DNA of 64,000 nt from Salinibacillus kushneri (GCF_900111405.1 NZ_FOHJ01000001.1:1-64000); one strand, 5' to 3'. Shown: positions 18,020-27,474, counted from the first letter of the stretch. A program made the numbers and translations. The notes: generated by a model not told the origin, from the letters alone.

Positions 18020-18818
18020 TAGAGAAGATCACCTTTTATACGAACAATACCGTCAGAAAAAACGGAAGGAAAAACGCTTCGTCTTATCGTGGCAGGGATT
18101 GATTTTCATTGCCTTTTTTATTTTTTGGGAGGTAGCAAGCAGACTCCACTGGATTGATCCACTCATTTTCAGTTCACCTACAAGAGTATGGAACTTGTTT
18201 ATAGAAAAGATCAATGATGGCTCTTTATTGATGCATTTACAAATTACCGGTTTAGAAACCATCGCCGGCTTTATATTAGGAACCCTGCTAGGAATTATCA
18301 TTGCAACCATTCTGTGGTGGTCCTCCATTCTATCTAAAATCCTGGATCCTTATTTAGTTGTACTAAACGCCATGCCAAAAGTAGCATTAGGTCCAATTTT
18401 AATCGTCGCATTGGGACCTGGTTACACATCTATTATCGCTATGGGAATTCTTGTATCTGTTATAATTACAACTATTCATATATATTCAGCCTTTCGTGAA
18501 GTAGATGAAAACTATATCAAAGTGCTTCAAAGCTTCCAGGCTACTCGAACACAAATTTTTAAAGAAGCCATTTTACCATCTTCCATTCCAACAATGATTT
18601 CTACACTTAAAGTAAATGTAGGTTTATCCTGGGTAGGCGTTATTGTCGGGGAATTTTTAGTGTCAGAACGAGGCTTAGGCTATATGATTGTTTATGGATT
18701 CCAGGTATTTGATTTTAACCTTGTGCTACTAAGCTTAATCGTGATTGCGATTTTTGCAGCGGTTATGTATAAAATTGTAGAGGCTATTGAGAATAAATTA
18801 ATCAATCATAAGTCATAA
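18012..18818 (+). CDS. ABC transporter permease (YtlD-like)
   Basis: 268 aa, BPD_transp_1 family, with about six membrane segments. The EAA-like cytoplasmic loop is visible around [25 protein letters not shown] (cut at either side), the contact point for the ATPase. The start TTG at 18012 lies inside the end of the ATPase gene (TTGAGTAA overlap); AAGGAG is 10 nt upstream. It completes the importer of this operon. Confidence 0.88.
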   Translation: MSNREDHLLYEQYRQKKRKEKRFVLSWQGLIFIAFFIFWEVASRLHWIDPLIFSSPTRVWNLFIEKINDGSLLMHLQITGLETIAGFILGTLLGIIIATILWWSSILSKILDPYLVVLNAMPKVALGPILIVALGPGYTSIIAMGILVSVIITTIHIYSAFREVDENYIKVLQSFQATRTQIFKEAILPSSIPTMISTLKVNVGLSWVGVIVGEFLVSERGLGYMIVYGFQVFDFNLVLLSLIVIAIFAAVMYKIVEAIENKLINHKS

Positions 18819-18821
18819 AAA

Positions 18822-18896
18822 AGAGGCTATTCCTTAAGGTGAGTCAATCTTTCTGATAAGAATGATCACCTTAAGGAATTTGCCTCTATTTTTTTA
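18822..18896. terminator. Long bidirectional terminator
   Basis: ATTCCTTAAGGTGA pairs with TCACCTTAAGGAAT, extended outward by GAGGC/GCCTC, with A and T runs at the two ends. On the minus side it extends into the 3' coding end of the Nudix gene. Confidence 0.88.
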
Positions 18897-19348
18897 ATAA
18901 CTTTTAAGCTTTGGGGTAAAACCGCATCCTTCATCATAAAACTAAACAATGGACTTTTATGAATATCCCCTGGAAGAGCATCCAAAAGCACGGGGCCATC
19001 CGTCTCGAAGTAGGTATTCTGTTTTATTAACTGATCTACTTCAGCATAATAAACATTTTTGATGACTTCCCCACCTTTTCCGTCAACAAAATATTGACCA
19101 ATATATTCAAGCCTTGATATCATTCCACCGGTTTCTTCCAAAACCTCTCGTTTAGCTGCTTCATCAGCTCTCTCGCCCTCTTCTACTTTTCCACCAGGGA
19201 ACTCTAAACCACGATCTTTGTGTTTAGTTAGCAGCCATTGGTGTTGATATTTTGTAATGACCCATACATGCTTCGGTTGCTTTGAAAAAGGATTCTTTGT
19301 GAAAGAAAGCTTTACACTATTTTGATAATAATCCTTGAAAGTAATCAT
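18866..19348 (-). CDS. ytkD: Nudix hydrolase, YtkD family
   Basis: 160 aa. The Nudix box GGKVEEGERADEAAKREVLE, completed by ETGG, matches GX5EX7REUXEEXGU in full. B. subtilis YtkD hydrolyses nucleoside triphosphates, including 8-oxo-dGTP, and has been reported as an RNA pyrophosphohydrolase. Position next to the ytl-type transporter also fits B. subtilis order. The last 10 codons form part of the shared terminator. Confidence 0.87.
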   Translation of the reverse strand: MITFKDYYQNSVKLSFTKNPFSKQPKHVWVITKYQHQWLLTKHKDRGLEFPGGKVEEGERADEAAKREVLEETGGMISRLEYIGQYFVDGKGGEVIKNVYYAEVDQLIKQNTYFETDGPVLLDALPGDIHKSPLFSFMMKDAVLPQSLKVIKKIEANSLR

Positions 19349-19375
19349 GGTTTATTTCACTACCTTTATTAACGA

Positions 19376-19936
19376 CTAAAATTTTCTGTTTGGATAATAT
19401 ACCTTATGAATCATCCATCCTTTTTGCTCTTTATAAATAAATTCCATCTTTATTTTATAATTCCCATAAAGATCACTGCTATTAGACTGAATAATGGTGG
19501 CATGTCCATCTTCTACATGTTTTTCATAAGATTGATCAGGTACAAACCAGGCTGGGGTTTCTGTTGGAATAATATATAATTGTTGATTCTGCTCTTTATA
19601 ATATAAATCTACATATTTTTTTGCAAGTGATTTGCTGGCTATATCTTTAAACTCCTGAACCAGTGCCTCTTTTGTATTGTAAGATTGAACTCTGTAATGA
19701 TCATCGGTATCCTGGATGAGTTTTTCCATAAATTTATCGGTTAATTGCACAATTTTATCGTGCGTTAAGTCCTTATTCACTTGTTTCTCCTCATTGACTA
19801 CAGACGAAGAGGTTTGTTCAACCGGCTGTATACCCGTTTGCATTTCGTGTAAAATACTGTCTTCATTATTGGATAAGCTAATTATAGGCATAAAGCTTAC
19901 TATGAATAACATTGATTTAACCTTTAAAAAATCCAA
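19376..19936 (-). CDS. Predicted exported protein of unknown function
   Basis: A 186-aa protein I do not recognise. The N-terminus (KVKSMLFIVSFMPIISLS) looks like a signal peptide or anchor. It is followed by a Ser/Thr/Gln-rich, low-complexity stretch (VEQTSSSVVNEEKQ) and a mixed helix/strand domain from about residue 55. The start is TTG, 6 nt after GGGAGGT. It stands alone 27 bp upstream of ytkD on the same strand and may be cotranscribed with it. Confidence 0.65.
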   Translation of the reverse strand: MDFLKVKSMLFIVSFMPIISLSNNEDSILHEMQTGIQPVEQTSSSVVNEEKQVNKDLTHDKIVQLTDKFMEKLIQDTDDHYRVQSYNTKEALVQEFKDIASKSLAKKYVDLYYKEQNQQLYIIPTETPAWFVPDQSYEKHVEDGHATIIQSNSSDLYGNYKIKMEFIYKEQKGWMIHKVYYPNRKF

Positions 19937-20044
19937 GATAATACCTCCCTGTTATTTATATACCTTTCATTCTATGTATATAAACTTTTTGTCCAAATCT
20001 TTCATAAAAATGAAAATATTTTTTCTTGATAAGGAGGAAATTTT

Positions 20045-20824
20045 GTGTTGTTAAGAAAGCTTATATATATCCTATTACTACTTGTATTGTTCCTTACGGG
20101 GTGTGGAACTGCACAGGAAAGTCCAAAAAAGGTTTTTCAACAAGCATTAAAGGAAAGTAAAGACTTGCAAAGTTTTCAGGTGAATATGGACATTCAACAG
20201 GAGATACAGCTTGCTGATATGAATAAACCGATGCCTATGAACATGACAGGTATGGCCAAAATACAAGTAAAGCCTGAAGCTTTATATCAGGAAATGGATA
20301 TGATGGGGCAAAAAACAAAGGTCTACTATGTAAACGATCAATTCTATGTAAAACCATCTGAAGAAGATGATTGGATGAAAGCTCCACAGGAAGTCATTGA
20401 CCAAATGAATCAATTAACACAAGCTCAAGCGTCACCTAATAAGCAGCTTTCCCAGCTGGAGGAGTTTATAAATGACTTGGAAATGGAGGAAAAGAAAGAT
20501 AATTATGCATTTTCTATCGTTGCTTCAGGTGATAAAATGAAAAATTATGTCCTGGAGAAGCTTAAACAAAATAAGTTCCCCGAAAATGACATAAGCGAAG
20601 AACAGTTGCAGGATTTCACTATTGATGATGTAAAAATTCATTTTGAAGTCGATAAAGAAACCTATTATCCACAAAAATATTCTATGTCTATGAATACTTC
20701 GAATAATCAAGATGGTGAAACAACAACGAACACACTGATTGAAGCAAATTATAGCCAATTTAATGAAATCGAAAATATCAAAATACCTGAACACATTAAA
20801 AAGAATGCAAAGGATTTAGAGTAA
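20045..20824 (+). CDS. Predicted lipoprotein, DUF6612-like
   Basis: A 259-aa lipoprotein: signal peptide with a leucine-rich core and lipobox LTGC. The mature region is rich in Gln, Met and Lys, and reads like the LolA/LppX-type fold used by Bacillus DUF6612 proteins (LQSFQVNMDIQQEIQ, then MTGMAKIQVKPEALYQEMDM, then KVYYVNDQFYVK). The start is GTG, 7 nt after AAGGAGG. It is followed directly by a repeat element. No partner gene suggests a role. Confidence 0.7.
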   Translation: MLLRKLIYILLLLVLFLTGCGTAQESPKKVFQQALKESKDLQSFQVNMDIQQEIQLADMNKPMPMNMTGMAKIQVKPEALYQEMDMMGQKTKVYYVNDQFYVKPSEEDDWMKAPQEVIDQMNQLTQAQASPNKQLSQLEEFINDLEMEEKKDNYAFSIVASGDKMKNYVLEKLKQNKFPENDISEEQLQDFTIDDVKIHFEVDKETYYPQKYSMSMNTSNNQDGETTTNTLIEANYSQFNEIENIKIPEHIKKNAKDLE

Positions 20825-20830
20825 AAAAAT

Positions 20831-21109
20831 GAGGCTGGGAGGGACAAATGGTTTTTATTAAAGAAAAAATCCAAACAATATCGAAATGATGGATGCTGCA
20901 TAAACCCGCTCCAGAATCCGCGGGTGGCTGGTGAATATACTCGTGCTTTCACATTGAACGATTCCACCTATGCCTTACTCCCACAGGAAAGGAAAAGCTT
21001 TCAATACTTTACAACGAACGGTTTTATAAGGAGTATACGTATATTTTTCTGCGCTAAAATCGTTCATTGTTTTCTTTAGAGTTGATTGTCTTTGTTTTGT
21101 CCCAGCCTC
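20831..21109. repeat. 279-bp intergenic element with terminal inverted repeats
   Basis: The left end reads GAGGCTGGGAGGGACAAA and the right end, inverted, reads GAGGCTGGGACAAAACAAA. Between them are further self-complementary pieces (GAACGATT/AATCGTTC) and a GC-rich block. Terminal GAGGCTGGGACAAAA ends are known to me from repeats in Oceanobacillus/Virgibacillus relatives. No transposase and no believable gene lie inside, so it looks like a MITE-like or structured repeat. Confidence 0.65.
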
Positions 21110-21118
21110 GATTACCCT

Positions 21119-21439
21119 TTAATCCTCGGGATTTTCAAGCATTTGCATGGAGGCAATATGTTCTCTTGTTTGATCATCACCTAAACGATATAGCATTTGA
21201 AGAACATTAATTAATCCATCATCATAAGTATCATTATCATCGTCGTGGTGGTATTCCCGAAATGGAATATGGGCTCTTATAAAAGCACCTATATCCGCAC
21301 CATACATTTCATTGAATAATTCTCTCAGTTCTCCAACCTCTTCGGGTGTCGCATAAATCACAAAATCCTCGTTATTTTGGGCTTTTAAACGTGAGATTTC
21401 CTGTGTTCCCAGACTTACATAATATTTTTCCTTATCCAT
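21119..21439 (-). CDS. Small acidic conserved protein of unknown function
   Basis: 106 aa, with an acidic, His/Asp-rich stretch in the middle (EYHHDDDNDTYDDGL) that could bind metal. The rest looks helical. A GGAGGG site 8 nt upstream supports the start. I believe this is a conserved Bacillaceae protein (some databases name relatives 'hydrolase' without evidence), but no fold or motif can be stated. Confidence 0.65.
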   Translation of the reverse strand: MDKEKYYVSLGTQEISRLKAQNNEDFVIYATPEEVGELRELFNEMYGADIGAFIRAHIPFREYHHDDDNDTYDDGLINVLQMLYRLGDDQTREHIASMQMLENPED

Positions 21440-21684
21440 AATAATCCCTCCTAATATTACTTTTTACTTAGAAGGGATTATTATGAATAGTCATTTAAGA
21501 TAAACTAGTGTAACCGTGACGACCTCTTCACACCCACATCATTACGGTTACTATACAGAGGTTTAATACCAGGAGTCCTTTGTCAATCGATTTAGAATGA
21601 AGTTTGGATTGGGATGTTCTTCTTTTTTCTTTTTACAAAAAAATTGGTTTACCGTTTTTAAGAAAAAGGGTATGCTCCTATTTA

Positions 21685-23211
21685 TCAGTTAAATGAATTA
21701 GCTTTTTCTGAAACTCCGCTTGCGGCTCTTTCATTTGAAGTATTATACGTTTCTTTTTTGTGATACATCTCTAACTTTAAAAGTGTTTCTTCTGATGGTT
21801 TTTCTGTAAAATTTGAAACTACCATCGTTACTACTAATGAAAGGGGTAAGGAAACTAAAATCTCGGAATTATAAGGCATCTCAAAGAGGAAAAATGCAAT
21901 TAAAAAACTGACACCACCAACTATAATACCTGATACAGCACCAGAAACGTTTGCTTTTTTCCACCAAATCCCCAAAACCATTGGGCTAAACAGACAAGCT
22001 ACCATAAAACCTACTGCTCCTGTATAAAGTACAACCAAATATTGTGGTGGATTTAAAGTCAACAGCATAATCACTAAACCTATAAACCAGGTAGCAATCA
22101 TAGATACTTTTAATGTTTTTTGCTGGTCAGCCTCGGTATTCACAACCCCTTTATATAAGTCATAGGCTATAGCACTGCTGATGGCAAGCAATAAAGAGTC
22201 TGTTGATGACATAACAGCAGCCATAATGCCCGCAGCAATAATCCCCATGATAATTGGACCAAAAAATGTTTCAGCTATTAACAAAAGCCACATATCGGAA
22301 GGATTGTTTTGCAGCAAAGATTCTCCAAGCGTTCCGATAAACGGTACCAATAAAAAGACCAGCCCCAACATTAAAATACCGTAGATTAGCATACTGATAT
22401 TTAACGATAACTTTGCACTTTTGGAGTTGGTTGAAGTAAAAATGCGCATAACCAAGTGTGGGGTAATACTGACTGCTGTTGCCCAAGTTACAAATGCCCC
22501 TAAATACCCTGCTACGGGAACGGTCGCGCCTACATTGCCCAGGCGTTGATTTTGAGTTGTAGCTTGATTGAAAAAATCAATCCATGATACTGGCAAGTGG
22601 ATGATACCTGCAATTATTAAAGATAAAACGATAATAATCATTAATAACCCCTGGAGCAGATTAGTCCATGTTACCGCAAGCATTCCCCCCATGGAAACAT
22701 ATAAAATGAAAACCAGCGCAATGATAACTACTCCCCATTCATAAGACAAGCCAGTAACATAGGAAGTAATTAATCCACCGGCTTTCATTTGTGACATCAA
22801 GTACATCCCTGACCCCATGATGATTACAATCGGTACGGCAATTTTTATAGCTTTGCTGTCACTATACCGATCATTGAGAAATTCAGTAACCGTGACTTTC
22901 CTAGAGTTTCTAAGTGGTTTTGCTACCAATATACTTGCCAAAGCAAATCCCACAATTGAGCCGACAGTCATCCAGGATAAAAAAGGAATACCTAATTGCC
23001 ACACGGTACCCGGTCCTGCCATAAAAGATCCGCCACTTCCTAATGCAGCAAGAATGGCCAGGGAATTTGCCACAGTACCAATATTCCGGCCAGCCGCATA
23101 ATAATTAGCCATCTCCGCATTAGAGGAGGAAATTTTTCGTTGTGCCCAGATTCCCAATATAATACAGAACATAACATATAAAATAATGATACTAAGCTCT
23201 GTATATTTCAC
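21685..23211 (-). CDS. Sodium:solute symporter (SSS family, YhjB/PanF-like)
   Basis: 508 aa with about 13 membrane segments. The N-terminal region (YYAAGRNIGTVANSLAILAA, then GSGGSFMAGPG) and the LAVTWTNLLQG segment are typical of SSS carriers for carboxylates. The gene follows a 72-aa membrane protein on the same strand after 50 bp; the pairing resembles B. subtilis yhjC-yhjB. Beside the acyl-CoA cluster, uptake of its organic acid substrate is the natural inference. Substrate specificity cannot be read from sequence. Confidence 0.85.
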   Translation of the reverse strand: MKYTELSIIILYVMFCIILGIWAQRKISSSNAEMANYYAAGRNIGTVANSLAILAALGSGGSFMAGPGTVWQLGIPFLSWMTVGSIVGFALASILVAKPLRNSRKVTVTEFLNDRYSDSKAIKIAVPIVIIMGSGMYLMSQMKAGGLITSYVTGLSYEWGVVIIALVFILYVSMGGMLAVTWTNLLQGLLMIIIVLSLIIAGIIHLPVSWIDFFNQATTQNQRLGNVGATVPVAGYLGAFVTWATAVSITPHLVMRIFTSTNSKSAKLSLNISMLIYGILMLGLVFLLVPFIGTLGESLLQNNPSDMWLLLIAETFFGPIIMGIIAAGIMAAVMSSTDSLLLAISSAIAYDLYKGVVNTEADQQKTLKVSMIATWFIGLVIMLLTLNPPQYLVVLYTGAVGFMVACLFSPMVLGIWWKKANVSGAVSGIIVGGVSFLIAFFLFEMPYNSEILVSLPLSLVVTMVVSNFTEKPSEETLLKLEMYHKKETYNTSNERAASGVSEKANSFN

Positions 23212-23261
23212 ACACTAACCTCCCTCTTTAAATTGGGTTATGTCATCTATTAAGAATGCTT

Positions 23262-23480
23262 CTATTTCCTTTTATCCTGCCTTTCCGAAAGGGCTACCAA
23301 TATCCCAGTAATTGGTGTAAGGAAAAAAAGCAGACTACCACCCCAAGCTACGAGCGATATGTCTAATAGTTTAATCTCATATGTCCAGGGAAGAAAAAAC
23401 AAAAGCACATATAAGACAATTGCAATAAAAAAGATTGCATCCTTCTTTGGCATCGGAAACCAATTTCTGCTCTCCTTCAT
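23262..23480 (-). CDS. Small membrane protein, putative symporter partner (DUF3311/YhjC-like)
   Basis: 72 aa with two hydrophobic segments (AIFFIAIVLYVLLFFL and SLVAWGGSLLFFLTPITGIL), charged at both ends. Small two-helix proteins of the DUF3311/DUF485/DUF997 type are commonly encoded directly upstream of SSS symporters. A GGGAGG site precedes the ATG. The family assignment is by length, layout and neighbour, not a firm motif. Confidence 0.7.
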   Translation of the reverse strand: MKESRNWFPMPKKDAIFFIAIVLYVLLFFLPWTYEIKLLDISLVAWGGSLLFFLTPITGILVALSERQDKRK

Positions 23481-23496
23481 AAGAGAAACCTCCCAT

Positions 23497-23934
23497 TCAT
23501 CTATTTAGAAAACGCTTCCATTTTAATTTAGTAAACATTTGGAGCAATACGGCAAAACGGAAACGGGGATATTTTGTTATATTCCAAGGGGGATGAGGGC
23601 ATTGAGTGGCAAATTTGTGCAGAATAACTGGTAATATATGACTTACCTTATTGTTATACTTGACTGAAAGCAACGAAATTCCATTAAAATGCCTGAATGT
23701 TCCAAGCAGTGAAGTAAATATTCGTGTGATGGGATCTGCGGAAACATAGATAATGGTTAGTACGAAGCCTTCAGCTTTCATAATCAGTTGTTCATGATTT
23801 GGATCATACATAACATTTGGGGGCGCTCTCTCCATATCATATTTAATATGCTGCTCTTTCAAAATTTGCTTAAATAGCTGAATGGCATCACTTTGGGAGA
23901 TGTTTGCATACGCTTCCCATTTATTTTTCAGCAT
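23497..23934 (-). CDS. Hypothetical protein
   Basis: 145 aa, not recognised. The N-terminal half looks soluble (SQSDAIQLFKQILKEQHIKYDMERAPP). The C-terminal half is basic and aromatic with Pro- and Cys-rich stretches (ATQCPHPPWNITKYPRFRF), possibly membrane-associated. It lies 17 bp behind the SDR gene on the same strand and probably belongs to the acyl-CoA operon. A cre-like sequence overlaps its last codons. Confidence 0.6.
   Translation of the reverse strand: MLKNKWEAYANISQSDAIQLFKQILKEQHIKYDMERAPPNVMYDPNHEQLIMKAEGFVLTIIYVSADPITRIFTSLLGTFRHFNGISLLSVKYNNKVSHILPVILHKFATQCPHPPWNITKYPRFRFAVLLQMFTKLKWKRFLNR
23507..23520 (-). promoter_or_regulatory. Cre-like site (weak) before the symporter genes
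   Basis: AGAAAACGCTTCCA matches 12 of 14 positions of the CcpA consensus TGWAANCGNTNWCA. It lies at the end of the hypothetical gene, about 30 bp upstream of the small membrane protein, so it could control the symporter pair. Confidence 0.35.
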
Positions 23935-23951
23935 AAATTTCCCTGCCTTCT

Positions 23952-24695
23952 TTAAAGATTTAGTGTGCCTCCATCTATCACAAGTGTTTCACCTGTGATA
24001 AAGGATGCTTCATCTGATGCGAGGAATAAAACAGCATTGGCAATTTCTTCAGGTTCTCCAATCCTTCTTAACGCATTTGCTGTAGATAATACCGGCCACT
24101 TATCTGTTTTTTTCCAGTCCTCCACCATATTTGTATCAATAATTCCTGGTGCAATTGCATTTACACGAATATTCTTTCTTCCAAATTCGGTTGCTGCAGT
24201 TTTCGTCAAGGTAATTACACCGCTTTTTGAGGCAGAATAGGCAGATACAAGTTTTTGTCCTTTAATCCCAGCAATACTAGCCGTATTAATAATGGAACCA
24301 CCAGAATCCATCCTCGGAATCACATGCTTCATCCCTAGAAAAATACCTGTGATATTTACATCCATAACTTGATTCCATTCTTCCAGTGAAACATCAGGCA
24401 ACTTCTTTTCCTCACTATTTACCCCAGCGTTACCAAAGTAGATATCAATTTTTCCATATGAATCTATTACTCTGTCTGCCATGTCCTGCACATCTTTAGG
24501 AACGGTCATATTACATTGAATAGATTCAGCGTCTCCGCCCATTTTCTTAATCATGTCCGCTGTCTGTTTTGCAGCTTCTTCGCTGATATCTGCAACAGCC
24601 ACTTTTGCTCCCTCTTTAGCAAAACGTAATGCCGTCGCTCTGCCTATGTCCCCTCCTCCTCCAGTTACAATCGCTACCTTATTTTCTAATCGCAT
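23952..24695 (-). CDS. Short-chain dehydrogenase/reductase
   Basis: A 247-aa classical SDR. It has the Rossmann motif TGGGGDIG, NAG, and the catalytic SxnYxxxK set (NTASIAGIKG, then YSASK). The C-terminus (FITGETLVIDGG) is standard. Asp in VAVADIS after beta-2 suggests NAD(H) rather than NADP(H). In this cluster it could oxidise a hydroxyacyl or alcohol intermediate; the substrate is unknown. AAGGGTG precedes the start, and a weak match to the cluster's palindrome lies 25-42 bp upstream (24720-24737). Confidence 0.88.
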   Translation of the reverse strand: MRLENKVAIVTGGGGDIGRATALRFAKEGAKVAVADISEEAAKQTADMIKKMGGDAESIQCNMTVPKDVQDMADRVIDSYGKIDIYFGNAGVNSEEKKLPDVSLEEWNQVMDVNITGIFLGMKHVIPRMDSGGSIINTASIAGIKGQKLVSAYSASKSGVITLTKTAATEFGRKNIRVNAIAPGIIDTNMVEDWKKTDKWPVLSTANALRRIGEPEEIANAVLFLASDEASFITGETLVIDGGTLNL

Positions 24696-24750
24696 ATCAT
24701 CACCCTTTCTACAATTTTAAAACCAGTCAGTTAGGATCTATAAGGTGTAT

Positions 24751-25731
24751 TTATGGAATGGCTATCAATTTTCCATATGTTTTCCGGTCAGATAACACTT
24801 CGAGGGCATTTGGAACATCATTAAAATCATATTCGTTATATATCAGTGTTTGGATATATTTTCCATTGTATAGGCTGATTAGCTCATCATGAATATTTCG
24901 TACTTCTTCCGGAAACTTTTTAGCAAACAAGCCCCAGTGCACACCAACTATGGAATAACTTTTGATTAATGCATGGTTTACTGGTGCTTCCGGAATACGG
25001 CCACCGGCAAATCCTATTACTAAAATACGACCATCAAAAGCAATACATTTTCGTGACCGGTCAAATACATCAGCTCCAACAGAATCATAGATTACATCTG
25101 CACCACGTCCATCTGTTTCTTCTTTAACTACCGATACAAAATCTTCAGCCTTATAATCAATAGCAATGTCTGCCCCTAATTCTTTGCAGATCTTTACTTT
25201 CTCCGGTCCACCTGCTGTAGCAATAACTTTTGCTCCTTTTGCTTTACCAAGCTGAATCGCAGCAGAACCTACTCCACCTGCACCTGCATGCACTAATAAA
25301 GTCTCTCCTGCTTGAAGCTTGCTCCGGTAAAATAGCGCATAGTAAGAAGTTTGATAGGTTATAAACATTCCGGCGGCTTCACTTGCTGACATTGTCTCCG
25401 GTATAACGTATACCGATTCCTCCGGGACACTGACAAATTCAGACAGACCTCCATCTGGCAGGCCAGGCGTTGCAATAACCCGTGTCCCTTCACTTAATTT
25501 AGCGCCATTCCCTGTTTCACGAATCACCCCTGCTATTTCAGATCCTGGCGTAAAGGGGATTGGAGGCTTCTCCTGATATTTCCCCTGACAAAGCAGAATA
25601 TCAAAAAAGTTGAGAGAAGAGGCTTCAACTTCTATTAATACTTCTCCATCCTTAACATTTGGCTGGTCTGTGTCCATTAATTCCAGTACATCTTTTGGGT
25701 CTCCCAATTTTGTTACCTTCCAGCTACGCAT
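24751..25731 (-). CDS. Zinc-free MDR, NADPH:quinone oxidoreductase-like
   Basis: 326 aa, medium-chain dehydrogenase/reductase superfamily. The nucleotide-binding loop AGAGGVGSAAIQLGKAKGAK and the QOR signature (SSLNFFDILLCQGKY) are clear. Catalytic-zinc ligands are absent, so it reduces rather than acting as an alcohol dehydrogenase. Relatives reduce quinones or enoyl-type double bonds. The ATG at 25731 lies 7 nt after AAAGGAG; an in-frame TTG just upstream is less likely. A good copy of the cluster's 18-bp palindrome sits 28-45 bp upstream. Confidence 0.85.
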   Translation of the reverse strand: MRSWKVTKLGDPKDVLELMDTDQPNVKDGEVLIEVEASSLNFFDILLCQGKYQEKPPIPFTPGSEIAGVIRETGNGAKLSEGTRVIATPGLPDGGLSEFVSVPEESVYVIPETMSASEAAGMFITYQTSYYALFYRSKLQAGETLLVHAGAGGVGSAAIQLGKAKGAKVIATAGGPEKVKICKELGADIAIDYKAEDFVSVVKEETDGRGADVIYDSVGADVFDRSRKCIAFDGRILVIGFAGGRIPEAPVNHALIKSYSIVGVHWGLFAKKFPEEVRNIHDELISLYNGKYIQTLIYNEYDFNDVPNALEVLSDRKTYGKLIAIP

Positions 25732-25758
25732 CAAATTACTCCTTTCAATTTAAGCTTA

Positions 25759-25776
25759 ATACTAAATGGATAGTAT
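25759..25776. promoter_or_regulatory. TetR-type operator (candidate)
   Basis: ATACTAAATGGATAGTAT, an imperfect 18-bp palindrome matching sites at 34122, 34487 and 35461. On the minus strand it falls in the spacer of a possible promoter (TTCAAA, 17 nt, TATTAA) for the quinone-oxidoreductase-like gene. Confidence 0.65.
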
Positions 25777-25847
25777 TTTTTGAAGATTAAGATATTTCAT
25801 TTTACCTTTATACAATTAAGTCCCTTTTTACGTATTACATGCTCAAA

Positions 25848-27386
25848 TTAAAAACCTGTTGGCCAGTTTGCTAATAGTTTTTTACTCATGGAACCATTTT
25901 TGGCACAAGAATATTCCAATGTTTGACTGAGGAATTTTCTAGTATCTCTTGGATCAATTATGTCATCAATTAAATGCTTACCTGCTGCTTTATATGGTGA
26001 GCTGTCAAAGCCCCATGTTTCCAGTAATTCTGAACGTTTTTCCTTTACATTTTCTGCATTTTGTAATTCATTCCCATAAACAACATTAATGCCAACTTCC
26101 GGTCCTGTGAAATTAATTTCAGCTGTTGGCCAGGCCACAACAAAATCAGCCCCCATCGTAGGTCCACACATATTACCGTAAGCAGCACCAATACTTTTAC
26201 GAATAACGATTGAAATCTTAGGTACAGTGGATTGGGCTAATGCCTGGTTCCACATCATAATTTTTGTTGGCATTTTCAGCTTCTCTGCATCACTCGATAC
26301 ACGAAAACCGGGAATATCATGTAAGAAAATGAGCGGTATATTATAAGAGTCACATAGGCAGATAAAGTCAGTCGCTTTTTCGCACTCCTTTGCTCCGGCT
26401 GCACCAGCAAATTGCATCGGTTGATTTGCAATCATGCCAACTACTCTGCCATTTATTCTCGTCAAAACCGTAATAAGTGCTTTGCCATAATCGGGTTTTA
26501 ATTCAAAATAATCCCCTTCATCTGCAATGAGCTTAATAACCCTTTTCATATCATAGGCACGCTTAGTCCTTGTTGGTACAAGGTTTACAATTTCCTCTAA
26601 ATCACGCTCTGGATCATCAGTTGTTTCCCGGTAAAATGGTTCTTCCTCTGAGTTCTGAGGCATGTAGTCGAGAAATTTTTTCATGTTTTCAATTGCTTCT
26701 TCTTCTGTTTCAGAAAAACGCTCAGCCTGCCCTGTATATTCGGCGTGTACCTCCCATCCTCCTAGCTGTTCGTTTGATACTTTTTCTCCTGTTGCAACTT
26801 CCAGCATACGTGGTCCGGCAACAGCCATAGCTGTTCCTTTAACCTGACTTACAAAATCAGATGAAACGGCTGTCCATGTCGGCCCTCCAAAACTGTCTCC
26901 CAGAATGGAAGTGATCATCGGCACTTGCCGATGATGCTGCAATAATTCCTGAGGAAACAGCATTTGACTTATACCATCAGACCCCATACCATCTGGCATA
27001 CGCAGACCTCCGCCTTCCATAAGATTAAACAAAGGGAGACCCCGCTTTACTGCAAGGTTATGCAATGCTCGTGTTTTGCGGAAATAAACCCTACCCTCTG
27101 TTCCAGCAAAGACAGTTTTATCTGCAGCCTGCAGAGCAATGGGACGGCCATTCACTTTCGCAAGTCCTGTAATAACTCCATCTCCCGCACTGTTTGTTTC
27201 TTTTCCGTCTTGATCCGAATGGGCAAGTTGACCTAATTCTAAAAAGCTCCCCGGATCTATCAGTTTCTCTATTCGCTCCCTCGCCGTATAAAACCCAAGT
27301 TGATGCTGCTTTTCTATTTTTTGAAGGCCTCCTCCAAGCTTTGCATGATCTTTTTTCGTTACTAATTCATCAATTTCTTTTTCCAT
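25848..27386 (-). CDS. Acyl-CoA carboxylase, carboxyltransferase subunit (copy 1)
   Basis: 512 aa, crotonase-fold carboxyltransferase of the PccB/MccB/YngE type. The subunit moves CO2 from carboxybiotin to an acyl-CoA. Both oxyanion-hole regions are visible: GDSFGGPTW in the N-terminal half and RKSIGAAYGNMCGP in the C-terminal half. YTARERIEKLIDPGSFLELG is the standard N-terminus, and IIDPRDTRKFL the C-terminus. The start follows AAAGGAGG. It lies 459 bp from the ligase gene and has its own promoter region with a weak palindrome. The acyl substrate is unknown. Confidence 0.9.
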   Translation of the reverse strand: MEKEIDELVTKKDHAKLGGGLQKIEKQHQLGFYTARERIEKLIDPGSFLELGQLAHSDQDGKETNSAGDGVITGLAKVNGRPIALQAADKTVFAGTEGRVYFRKTRALHNLAVKRGLPLFNLMEGGGLRMPDGMGSDGISQMLFPQELLQHHRQVPMITSILGDSFGGPTWTAVSSDFVSQVKGTAMAVAGPRMLEVATGEKVSNEQLGGWEVHAEYTGQAERFSETEEEAIENMKKFLDYMPQNSEEEPFYRETTDDPERDLEEIVNLVPTRTKRAYDMKRVIKLIADEGDYFELKPDYGKALITVLTRINGRVVGMIANQPMQFAGAAGAKECEKATDFICLCDSYNIPLIFLHDIPGFRVSSDAEKLKMPTKIMMWNQALAQSTVPKISIVIRKSIGAAYGNMCGPTMGADFVVAWPTAEINFTGPEVGINVVYGNELQNAENVKEKRSELLETWGFDSSPYKAAGKHLIDDIIDPRDTRKFLSQTLEYSCAKNGSMSKKLLANWPTGF

Positions 27387-27406
27387 CTCAGCCCTCCTTT
27401 AATAGG

Positions 27407-27424
27407 ATAGTAATAGGTTGGTTT
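27407..27424. promoter_or_regulatory. Weak TetR-type operator (candidate)
   Basis: ATAGTAATAGGTTGGTTT matches 13 of 18 positions of the site at 34122 and lies about 20 bp upstream of carboxyltransferase 1. It is suggestive only because of its position. Confidence 0.35.
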
Positions 27425-27474
27425 CTAAAAGATGGTGCATTATAATTTCATCTTGATGCCCTTTTCAAGCAGTT

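Noticed and set aside
20749-20967. Minus-strand frame with an aromatic-rich product next to the lipoprotein gene
   Set aside because: It lies within the 279-bp repeat and the lipoprotein 3' end and has no ribosome site.
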